Assembly: GCA_022600235.1 (NCBI GenBank)
Contig: JAHZKS010000035.1
Span: 1-5,581, forward strand
From: Alphaproteobacteria bacterium
GTDB lineage: Bacteria; Pseudomonadota; Alphaproteobacteria; Rickettsiales; JABSSG01
Length of the DNA stretch: 5,581 nucleotides
Reading direction: 5' to 3'
Part shown: one piece after another, positions 1-5,388 of the stretch
Layout: every line of letters starts with the position of its first letter
How positions within the stretch are numbered: the stretch's first letter is position 1
The notes under the pieces: model-generated
The model's input: the letters and a program-made list of their open reading frames with translations, nothing else
Told to the model about the DNA's origin: nothing
The model's database searches: none
Position numbers and translations under genes: made by a program

Positions 1-1
1 A

Positions 2-379
2 TATAATGATACAGGAAGTAAAAAAATAGAGATAGAAATAAAATCCCAGCAGAAAGATCTATTTATAGCTTGCGTTAAAGGAACCGAAGACAGAAATGCT
101 GCAGATCTACTAGTAGGGTTAGATTTGTATGTTAACAAAGAAACCCTCCCACCAACAGATAAAGAAGAATTTTATATAAATGATCTTGTAAATATGGATG
201 TACACTCTACAGATGATAATCTTATTGGGGTTGTAAAATCCGTACAAAATTTTGGAGCAGGAGATCTAATAGAAGTGCTATTTTATAGCTCAAACAAGAC
301 AGAATTTTTTACCTTTACAAAAGAAAACTTCCCTGTAATTAATTTAAATGAGAATATTATAAAAATAAATTTATTTTGA
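2..379 (+). CDS. rimM: Ribosome maturation factor RimM, 5' end cut by window
   Basis: RimM binds ribosomal protein S19 and assists late maturation of the 30S subunit, especially the 16S rRNA head, in the cytoplasm. The frame is open from base 2 to the TGA at 377-379 and gives 125 visible residues. RimM is usually about 165-180 residues, so roughly the first 45-50 (the start of the N-terminal RimM domain) lie outside the window. The visible part holds the end of that domain (a KGTEDRNAADLL-type segment, then YVNKETLPP) and the PRC-barrel domain (EFYINDLVNM, then a hallmark NFGAGDLIEV stretch and FTKENFPVIN). A TTG at 125 inside the frame is not the true start, because homologous sequence continues upstream of it. 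In many bacteria rimM lies between rpsP and trmD; here it is followed by a tRNA gene on the same strand instead. The identification rests on recalled family motifs, not on a search. Confidence 0.93.
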   Translation, partial: YNDTGSKKIEIEIKSQQKDLFIACVKGTEDRNAADLLVGLDLYVNKETLPPTDKEEFYINDLVNMDVHSTDDNLIGVVKSVQNFGAGDLIEVLFYSSNKTEFFTFTKENFPVINLNENIIKINLF

Positions 380-380
380 C

Positions 381-408
381 TTGATTTAATACTCAACAAA
401 ACTATAAT
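381..408 (+). promoter_or_regulatory. Sigma70-type promoter for tRNA-Glu
   Basis: The -35 box TTGATT (381-386) and a perfect -10 box TATAAT (403-408) are separated by 16 bases. They begin directly after the rimM stop codon. Transcription would start near 415, about 9 bases before the mature tRNA 5' end at 424. A better-looking TTGACT at 376-381 is 21 bases from the -10, which is too far. This is the strongest promoter in the window by sequence. It may also serve the downstream SDR, zinc-finger and parC cluster if transcripts read past the tRNA. Confidence 0.72.
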
Positions 409-423
409 CAGCCCTGTTTCACA

Positions 424-498
424 GGCCCCTTCGTCTAGCGGTTAGGACATCACCCTTTCACGGTGGAAACACGGGTTCGATTCCCGTAGGGGTCACCA
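424..498 (+). tRNA. tRNA-Glu (anticodon TTC)
   Basis: This tRNA decodes GAA/GAG and, as charged Glu-tRNA, can also feed tetrapyrrole synthesis in organisms that use the C5 pathway. The cloverleaf folds by eye. The 7-bp acceptor stem is 424-430 with 488-494 and contains one G-U pair (425/493). The D arm is GTC(433-435)/GAC(446-448). The anticodon stem is 450-454 with 462-466 and has a terminal T-G pair. The loop CTTTCAC (455-461) has anticodon TTC at 457-459. The T arm is ACGGGTTCGATTCCCGT (471-487). The discriminator is A495, and CCA is encoded at 496-498. The sequence closely matches bacterial tRNA-Glu. Its own promoter lies at 381-408. Confidence 0.96.
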
Positions 499-519
499 TC
501 TTTTTTATCGGTGACTTTT
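492..519 (+). terminator. Hairpin overlapping tRNA 3' end, weak terminator or attenuator
   Basis: GTCACC (492-497, inside the tRNA acceptor stem and CCA end) is perfectly complementary to GGTGAC (510-515). The stem is 6 bp around a T-rich loop of 12 bases, and two further A-T pairs are possible if C509 bulges. Four T residues (516-519) follow, as in a minimal Rho-independent terminator. The hairpin cannot form together with the tRNA acceptor stem. The U tract is short, so termination would probably be partial, leaving read-through into the SDR gene 15 bases later. It could also be chance or a processing signal. Confidence 0.38.
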
Positions 520-533
520 GGATCATTATATCG

Positions 534-1253
534 ATGCAGTATATTTTAAAAGATAAAATAGCTCTAGTACTTGGATCTAGTGGAGGACTGGGGCAATCTA
601 TAGCAAAAAAATATATTGATTTAGGCGCTCACGTTATATCGGTTGGAAGAAATCTATCTGCACTAGAAGAAGTTGATGATTATGCACAAAGCAAGAATTC
701 TTCTACAACCATAGTACAGCTTGACTTAAAAGATCCGCAGAAGATAAAAAGCCTAGCACAAGAGATACACTCAAGATTTAGAAAAATAGATATTATGATA
801 TCTTTAGCCGCTATATTAGGCGAAGTAACTCCTATTCAATATTATAACGAAAGAATATGGCAAAAAGTTATAGATACTAATTTTACTGCTAATTTTCACT
901 TAATTAAAAGCATGCACCCCCTACTAGAAAAATCAGACAAACCTATTGCTCTCTTTGCGACTGGCAGAATGAGCGAGAAAAATAATGCATACTGGGGAGC
1001 TTACTCTGCATCAAAAGCAGCTTTAGAAGATTTAATAAAAACATATTCGGAAGAAACTGTTTCAACTAATATAAGGGTAAACTTAGTTGATCCTGGCCCA
1101 ATCGCAACACGATTAAGATGTGCTGCTTTTCCTGGAAAAAACAAAAAGGATTTTACGAAACCAGAAGATATTGCTGATCTTTTTGTGACAAGCATAACAA
1201 GAAGTAATATAATAAGTGGTGAAGTAATATCGTACAAAACATTTGCAACATAA
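534..1253 (+). CDS. Short-chain dehydrogenase/reductase (SDR family, YciK-like)
   Basis: This is a predicted cytosolic NAD(P)(H)-dependent oxidoreductase with a Rossmann fold; the substrate is unknown. The 239 residues fit the classical SDR length of about 250. The cofactor motif is LGSSGGLG (residues 13-20), with Leu in place of the usual leading Thr. R39 after strand beta2 suggests NADP(H) preference. SLAA (90-93) stands for the NNAG motif, N116 is the helix-alpha4 Asn, and the catalytic pair is Y157 and K161 in YSASK. The PG motif is at 187-188. The usual catalytic Ser, 13-14 residues before Tyr, is replaced by T143/G144. The overall pattern resembles the alphaproteobacterial YciK-like group. 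No in-frame ATG lies upstream of 534. The Shine-Dalgarno sequence is weak (GGA at 520-522). It is the first gene of a tight cluster with the zinc-finger gene and parC. Family assignment is firm; function is not known. Confidence 0.9.
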   Translation: MQYILKDKIALVLGSSGGLGQSIAKKYIDLGAHVISVGRNLSALEEVDDYAQSKNSSTTIVQLDLKDPQKIKSLAQEIHSRFRKIDIMISLAAILGEVTPIQYYNERIWQKVIDTNFTANFHLIKSMHPLLEKSDKPIALFATGRMSEKNNAYWGAYSASKAALEDLIKTYSEETVSTNIRVNLVDPGPIATRLRCAAFPGKNKKDFTKPEDIADLFVTSITRSNIISGEVISYKTFAT

Positions 1254-1257
1254 TACC

Positions 1258-1437
1258 ATGAAACAATACCAAGATGTAGATAGCAAATACACAACATCTA
1301 CCACAGTAAAATGTGGAGGTGAACATAAAGACTTAAACCATCCAAAAATTTATCTGCATATTGACAGTCAATTAAATCTTGAACCCTCTATAACTTGCCC
1401 GTACTGCAATACAAAGTATATACTAAAACGCTCTTAA
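1258..1437 (+). CDS. CHCC zinc-finger protein, NDUFS6-like
   Basis: This small protein of 59 residues has the zf-CHCC pattern. C19 sits in VKCGG, H28 in NHPKIYL, and C47 and C50 in CPYC, followed by a short beta strand (KYIL). These four residues are the expected zinc ligands. In mitochondria the same domain is the C-terminal part of NDUFS6, an accessory complex I subunit. Alphaproteobacterial stand-alone versions are widespread, and a role in complex I assembly or stability is inferred here. I chose ATG 1258, four bases after the SDR stop. A TTG at 1243 in the same frame would overlap the SDR and lacks support. There is no clear Shine-Dalgarno sequence, so translational coupling to the SDR gene is likely. 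ParC starts 10 bases after its stop. No complex I genes are visible in the window. Confidence 0.87.
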   Translation: MKQYQDVDSKYTTSTTVKCGGEHKDLNHPKIYLHIDSQLNLEPSITCPYCNTKYILKRS

Positions 1438-1447
1438 CAATAAAATT

Positions 1448-3628
1448 ATGACAGATAAAGACTTAACAGTAGTAGATTTCACAACAGCCCTAGAGGAAAG
1501 GTATCTGAGCTACGCGTTATCTACCATTATGTCTAGATCCTTGCCAGATGTAAGAGATGGTCTAAAGCCCGTTCATAGAAGAATCTTATATTCTATGTCT
1601 TTACTAAAATTAGAACCTCAACATGCATACAAGAAATGTGCAAGAATCGTTGGTGATGTAATAGGTAAATTCCACCCACATGGAGATGCCGCTATTTATT
1701 CTACCCTTGTAAGACTAGCACAAAGCTTCTCTGTAAGGTATCCCCTCATCGATGGACAAGGTAATTTTGGTTCTGTAGATGGAGACTCTGCTGCTGCAAT
1801 GCGTTATACAGAATCTAAGCTTACAAGAATCTCTATGGAACTACTAAAAGATATAGATCAAGACACTGTTGATTTTAGAGATACTTACGATGGCCAAGAT
1901 AAAGAACCTGTACTACTTCCAGCAACTTTTCCAAATTTATTAGCTAACGGAAGTGAAGGAATTGCTGTAGGAATGGCAACTAATATTCCACCTCATAACT
2001 TAGATGAGATATGCGATGCAATACATTATTTAATTGAAAATCCAGAATGCTCAATCAAATATTTACTAAAGTTTATTAAAGGGCCTGACTTTCCAACAGG
2101 CGCAACAATAATTGAAACTAAAGATGAAATATTAAAAGCATACTCTACAGGAAAAGGATCTTTCAGAATTAGATCAAAATGGAAAAAAGAAGATCTCACG
2201 AGAGGTCAATACAGAATTATTGTAACTGAAATACCTTATCAAGTTTCCAAATCTAGATTAATCGAAAAACTAGTTGATTCATTTAAAAATAAAAAGCTTC
2301 CTTTATTAGGTGATATCAGAGATGAATCAGCCGAAGATATAAGAATTATATTGGAACCAAAAACTAGAGATGTAAACCCAGAACTATTGATGGAATCTAT
2401 TTTTAGAGTTACTGATTTTGAAACAAAATTCTCTATGAATCTAAATGCCTTAAATTCAAACGCTGTTCCAAAAGTAATGAATTTAAAAGAAGTTCTACAA
2501 GAATTCTTACAATTCAGACAAAATATTATTCTAAGAAGATCGAAATATAAAATTGCTAAAGTCGAGAACAGACTTGAAGTTTTGGATGGATTCTTAATCG
2601 TATACTTAAATCTCGATGAAGTGATAAGAATAATTCGAACAGAAGACGATCCTAAGAAAGCGTTATCTGCAAAATTCATGCTTACTGAAATCCAAGTTGA
2701 AGCGATACTTAATATAAAACTAAGGTCTCTTAGAAAACTAGAAGAACAAGCGATTAAGAAAGAATATACTAACTTAAAACAAGAACAAAAAGCATTAAAA
2801 GCACTGATAGCGAGTGAATCTTTGAGGTGGAACGCTATTTCTGAGGAAACAAATTACATCAAAGAGACTTACGGAAAAAATACAATTTTAGGCAAAAGAA
2901 GAACGAAGATAATAAACGAAATGCTAAACAACGATCTCAACAAAGTGGAGGCCTTTATTGAGAAAGAGAATATTACTATCTCATGCTCCAATATGGGTTG
3001 GATAAAATCTATAAAAAACCACGTAGAGCCACAGTCAATAAAATACAAAGATGGTGATAAGGAAAAATTTGTAATACACTCCTCTACAACAGACAAATTG
3101 CTAGCGTTTGCAAGTGATGGAAAAGTGTTCACCATAGCTTGCGATAAAATTCCACGCACCAAAGGAGATGGAAATTCTATAAAATTCATGGTAGATATAG
3201 ACACATCAAGCATAGTAGATCTTATAGTCTTTGAGCCTAACACCAAATTCATACTAGCCTCTGCCTCTGGAAAAGGATTCATAGTAAAGTCAGATGACTT
3301 AATTGCTCAGACAAAAACTGGTAAGCAAGTAATGAATTTAGACACAAAAGATTCAATGAAAATAGCACTACAGGTTACCTCAGATAAAGTTTCTGTGTTA
3401 AGTAGCAATAAAAAGATTCTATCTTTCTCAGTCTCCGAAATTCCAGAAATGAAGAAAGGTAAAGGAGTAATATTACAGAAATACAAAGATGGTTCCAAAC
3501 TGCGCTTTATAAAATTCTTAGAAGAAAATTCAGCCTCTTACCAGAACATAGGAGGAACAAGAATCTCTACAGAAACTTTACAGAAATCTGAAGGTAAAAG
3601 AGCTGGAGTTGGGGTTACCAGCAAGTAA
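1448..3628 (+). CDS. parC: DNA topoisomerase IV subunit A (ParC)
   Basis: With ParE, ParC forms the type IIA topoisomerase that decatenates daughter chromosomes and relaxes supercoils. The 726 residues fit alphaproteobacterial ParC, which is shorter than GyrA. The breakage-reunion domain covers roughly residues 1-480: RYLSYALSTIMSRSLPDVRDG near 18-38, DGLKPVHRRILY at 37-48, and HPHGD at 76-80. The DNA-linking Tyr120 is in AAMRYTE. GSEGIAVGMAT begins at residue 168, and a coiled-coil segment lies about 360-460. The C-terminal beta-pinwheel domain follows, with the ParC-like QTKTGKQV at 621-628 and KKGKGV at 669-674. No GyrA box of the QRRGGKG type is seen, which favours ParC over GyrA. At the main quinolone-contact positions it has A81 and S85 where E. 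coli ParC has Ser80 and Glu84. There is no Shine-Dalgarno sequence before ATG 1448. It is last in the cluster, ending 7 bases from a convergent gene. Confidence 0.95.
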   Translation: MTDKDLTVVDFTTALEERYLSYALSTIMSRSLPDVRDGLKPVHRRILYSMSLLKLEPQHAYKKCARIVGDVIGKFHPHGDAAIYSTLVRLAQSFSVRYPLIDGQGNFGSVDGDSAAAMRYTESKLTRISMELLKDIDQDTVDFRDTYDGQDKEPVLLPATFPNLLANGSEGIAVGMATNIPPHNLDEICDAIHYLIENPECSIKYLLKFIKGPDFPTGATIIETKDEILKAYSTGKGSFRIRSKWKKEDLTRGQYRIIVTEIPYQVSKSRLIEKLVDSFKNKKLPLLGDIRDESAEDIRIILEPKTRDVNPELLMESIFRVTDFETKFSMNLNALNSNAVPKVMNLKEVLQEFLQFRQNIILRRSKYKIAKVENRLEVLDGFLIVYLNLDEVIRIIRTEDDPKKALSAKFMLTEIQVEAILNIKLRSLRKLEEQAIKKEYTNLKQEQKALKALIASESLRWNAISEETNYIKETYGKNTILGKRRTKIINEMLNNDLNKVEAFIEKENITISCSNMGWIKSIKNHVEPQSIKYKDGDKEKFVIHSSTTDKLLAFASDGKVFTIACDKIPRTKGDGNSIKFMVDIDTSSIVDLIVFEPNTKFILASASGKGFIVKSDDLIAQTKTGKQVMNLDTKDSMKIALQVTSDKVSVLSSNKKILSFSVSEIPEMKKGKGVILQKYKDGSKLRFIKFLEENSASYQNIGGTRISTETLQKSEGKRAGVGVTSK

Positions 3629-3635
3629 CAAACTT

Positions 3636-4742
3636 CTAAAAGTCTACATCCATATCAATTTCTTGTTCGCCAACAGCATTTAATTCAAAATGCTTCCAAT
3701 CACCTTTGCAAAGGTCTGTAGGTCTAACGTACAAATCTTTTCCGGTGAAAACTATCTGATAGATAGTCATTGGCCAACAACCACCACCATCAAGTATCCC
3801 CACTTCCATTAATTTCTGAAAATCTTGTACAGAAAATTTCTCTTGCTTTGAAGCTAGGTTCAACAAATTATCTCTGCGAGTCACACCTTCCCAAGTTGTG
3901 TTATCAGTTGGTTTAGGAATTTCATTGCCCCAGGTAGTATTCTGGAAGAAGTTAGTAGATACAAAAACCTCACCCTTCTTTGGTTCAAACTCCTTCATTC
4001 CCAGAGTAGTAGAAAACTCGTAAGATTTTGCTGATGTTGCATTAGCTGTGTTGATTATCAATGAATAATCAGACTGGGTTGCTCTAAGTTGATTGCCCAC
4101 CTGTTCAAATTCAGAAGAACCTTGATTAATATGAAGCATATCAATCAATAAAGACTGTCTGCTAATATCATCATAATATCCGCCTGAAGGCATACCATTA
4201 TTAAGCTCCATGAAAAAGCCTTTATCATTCACACAAGAAGGACAATATATCTGACCTGGCAGACCTATAATAGTTACAGTTGAGTGCTCAGGTTCTGTTA
4301 AAGTAGTGATGGTTAAGTTTTGCGCTATTGTGCTATATGGTGCAGGAAAATCATAATTTCTTCCTATTATAGAAGAACCATTAGCACTCTTTTCAGGTGG
4401 TAAGAACATAAACGCACAAGCACCAACTGGAGTATCAAACACTTCTGAACCTGCGAGAGAATTAATTGTCTCCATACCGTTCAGTATATTTACATCATCC
4501 ATAGATAGACCGGTAGAGTCAGATATACCTTTTAAGAAATATTTATAAGAATTTGAGTATCTATTATAAAACTCATTAGACTTTGCAACCATAGCATCAT
4601 AGGTGACATGATGCTTATTAATAAAAAAGTCTTTAAGAACTCCTAATGCACCTTGTAATTCTCCATGCATTTGACTGCCATACGAAATACCCATTTCATA
4701 ATGAGATCCAGATAAAGAAAGTGATTTTATTGAATTATTCAT
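3636..4742 (-). CDS. C45-family (AAT/IAT-like) autoproteolytic Ntn-hydrolase or acyltransferase
   Basis: This is a predicted self-cleaving N-terminal-nucleophile amidase or acyltransferase of 368 residues, within the usual family range. The pro-segment starts with SGSHYEMGISYG (residues 11-22), typical of this family. The putative nucleophile is C109 in VGACAF; cleavage before it would free the active N-terminal Cys. Next comes GRNYD (127-131), which matches the QNWD region of fungal isopenicillin N acyltransferase, then a VNDKGFFMELNN segment (171-182), VSTNFF (261-266) and TRRDN (288-292). Family members cleave or transfer acyl groups on penicillins, acyl-amino compounds or lipids; the substrate here is unknown. 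No signal peptide or membrane segment is visible, so it is probably cytosolic unless exported by another route. The strong Shine-Dalgarno AGGGGG (4749-4754) with 6-base spacing fixes the ATG at 4742. It lies downstream of nusB and converges on parC. Choloylglycine hydrolases are related, but their nucleophile sits at the extreme N-terminus. Confidence 0.85.
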   Translation of the reverse strand: MNNSIKSLSLSGSHYEMGISYGSQMHGELQGALGVLKDFFINKHHVTYDAMVAKSNEFYNRYSNSYKYFLKGISDSTGLSMDDVNILNGMETINSLAGSEVFDTPVGACAFMFLPPEKSANGSSIIGRNYDFPAPYSTIAQNLTITTLTEPEHSTVTIIGLPGQIYCPSCVNDKGFFMELNNGMPSGGYYDDISRQSLLIDMLHINQGSSEFEQVGNQLRATQSDYSLIINTANATSAKSYEFSTTLGMKEFEPKKGEVFVSTNFFQNTTWGNEIPKPTDNTTWEGVTRRDNLLNLASKQEKFSVQDFQKLMEVGILDGGGCWPMTIYQIVFTGKDLYVRPTDLCKGDWKHFELNAVGEQEIDMDVDF

Positions 4743-4748
4743 TGAAAA

Positions 4749-4754
4749 CCCCCT
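4749..4754 (-). promoter_or_regulatory. Strong Shine-Dalgarno of the C45 hydrolase gene
   Basis: On the minus strand AGGGGG lies 6 bases before the ATG at 4742-4740. It is the only strong ribosome binding site I see in the window; the SDR, zinc-finger, parC and nusB starts have weak or no matches. It settles the start codon of the hydrolase. Confidence 0.75.
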
Positions 4755-4765
4755 ATTTAAATAAC

Positions 4766-4781
4766 CTGCTTAGAGAAGCAG
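4766..4781 (-). other. Perfect 6-bp hairpin in the leader of the C45 hydrolase gene
   Basis: CTGCTT (4766-4771) and AAGCAG (4776-4781) form a perfect stem with the tetraloop AGAG on the plus strand (CTCT on the transcribed minus strand). It lies 11 bases upstream of the Shine-Dalgarno sequence. No T run follows on either strand, so it is not a standard intrinsic terminator. It may affect mRNA stability or translation, or be chance. Confidence 0.35.
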
Positions 4782-4791
4782 AGACATTCCA

Positions 4792-4820
4792 CCTATACCA
4801 AGCTAAAAAGAAAAAATCAA
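4792..4820 (-). promoter_or_regulatory. Candidate promoter for the C45 hydrolase gene
   Basis: Reading the minus strand, TTGATT (4820-4815) and TATAGG (4797-4792) are separated by exactly 17 bases. The boxes match the sigma70 consensus at 4 of 6 positions each. Transcription would start near 4785, giving a leader of about 43 bases that includes the hairpin and the strong ribosome binding site. In AT-rich DNA such matches are common, so this is tentative; the gene could instead be read from the nusB transcript. Confidence 0.35.
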
Positions 4821-4830
4821 CAATAAAAAC

Positions 4831-5289
4831 TTAGTGCTTTGCTACTTTGTCCAACAATCCATTTATAAATCCTACTTCTGTATCTTTAAAGAAAGTAGAA
4901 GCGATTTTTAAGTATTCTTTAATCACAACTTTAGGAGGAGTATCAAAATATTGAAGCTCAACAACCGCGCATCTAATCAAAGATATTAGAAGTATATTCA
5001 TATGCTTCATTGATTCTATCTTATCCAAGTTTTGTTCTATGGTAATATCAATATGATTTAGATTAGACATAGTAACTTGAAGCAACCTAAGGACAAATTT
5101 TTTACTCATCTTCTCATCATCAATAGCAAAATCTTCAGATGTACTAATATCTTTATGGCGAATCAACTTTTTCAATAAAGCTTCATCAAACTTTTCTTCA
5201 CTCACATCTAAATCAGCACTAGTCTCTATAGAATATAATAGTTGTATAGCAGCTAATCTGGATGATGTGTTTTTGTAAAGTTTAGACAT
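4831..5289 (-). CDS. nusB: Transcription antitermination factor NusB
   Basis: NusB binds the boxA RNA element with NusE (ribosomal protein S10) and supports processive antitermination on rRNA operons in the cytoplasm. The 152 residues fit the family. The N-terminal helix carries SSRLAAIQLLYSIE (residues 9-22), the usual arginine-led start of the all-helical fold. The C-terminal half has the typical IRCAVVEL, the DTPPKVVIKEYLKIAS segment (116-131), and EVGFINGLLDKVAK (138-151), the strongest NusB signature. The middle section (about 28-65) is more variable and lysine- and acid-rich, as in other alphaproteobacterial NusB proteins. The ATG at 5289 gives the expected N-terminus; no clear Shine-Dalgarno sequence precedes it. 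In many alphaproteobacteria nusB follows ribH. Here nothing is upstream on the same strand within the window; instead a divergent gene starts 99 bases away. The C45 hydrolase gene follows 88 bases downstream. Confidence 0.94.
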   Translation of the reverse strand: MSKLYKNTSSRLAAIQLLYSIETSADLDVSEEKFDEALLKKLIRHKDISTSEDFAIDDEKMSKKFVLRLLQVTMSNLNHIDITIEQNLDKIESMKHMNILLISLIRCAVVELQYFDTPPKVVIKEYLKIASTFFKDTEVGFINGLLDKVAKH

Positions 5290-5313
5290 TCTTATTCAAT
5301 GATTTCTTTAAAT

Positions 5314-5327
5314 TAGCTATTAGCTAT
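5314..5327. repeat. Tandem 7-bp repeat TAGCTAT x2 in divergent intergenic region
   Basis: Two perfect copies of TAGCTAT (5314-5320 and 5321-5327) sit between nusB and the divergent exported-protein gene. Each copy contains the palindrome TAGCTA. The pair just precedes, and by one base overlaps, the plus-strand candidate -35 box. A regulator site is conceivable, but two short AT-rich copies can arise by chance or slippage. Confidence 0.4.
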
Positions 5328-5354
5328 TGTAATACAAGAAAACGCGTTTAGAAT
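5327..5354 (+). promoter_or_regulatory. Candidate promoter for the exported-protein gene
   Basis: TTGTAA (5327-5332, 4 of 6 consensus) and TAGAAT (5349-5354, 5 of 6) are separated by 16 bases. Transcription would start near 5361, about 28 bases before ATG 5389. A minus-strand TACAAT (reverse complement of 5331-5336 and neighbours) could be the -10 box for nusB, but it lacks a convincing -35. The region is AT-rich, so confidence is limited. Confidence 0.4.
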
Positions 5355-5388
5355 TAATTACTGTAAGGCATTAATTCTTGAACAACAG

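Noticed and set aside
125..379. TTG at 125 as the start of a separate 84-residue protein
   Set aside because: The frame is open upstream to the window edge and the upstream residues continue RimM similarity, so this is an internal codon.
376..408. TTGACT at 376-381 as the tRNA -35 box
   Set aside because: The 21-base spacing to TATAAT is too long; TTGATT at 381-386 gives 16.
1243..1257. TTG 1243 as the start of the zinc-finger gene
   Set aside because: It would overlap the SDR end and add five residues with no support; ATG 1258 lies four bases after the SDR stop.
1001..1304. Two overlapping minus-strand frames across the SDR end
   Set aside because: Their translations look like the antisense of SDR codons, with no family pattern and no start signals.
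2239..3498. Three minus-strand frames inside parC
   Set aside because: Ser/Phe/Ile-rich translations typical of antisense of an AT-rich gene; parC is intact on the plus strand.
1448..3628. Calling the topoisomerase gene gyrA
   Set aside because: The length of 726 residues, the missing GyrA box and the ParC-like C-terminal motifs favour parC.
3636..4742. Choloylglycine (bile salt) hydrolase
   Set aside because: That family has its Cys nucleophile at the extreme N-terminus, whereas here the candidate Cys follows a 108-residue pro-segment, as in C45.
4646..4834. Plus-strand 62-residue frame across the hydrolase start and nusB end
   Set aside because: It overlaps a strongly supported minus-strand start, carries no recognisable motif and has no ribosome binding site.
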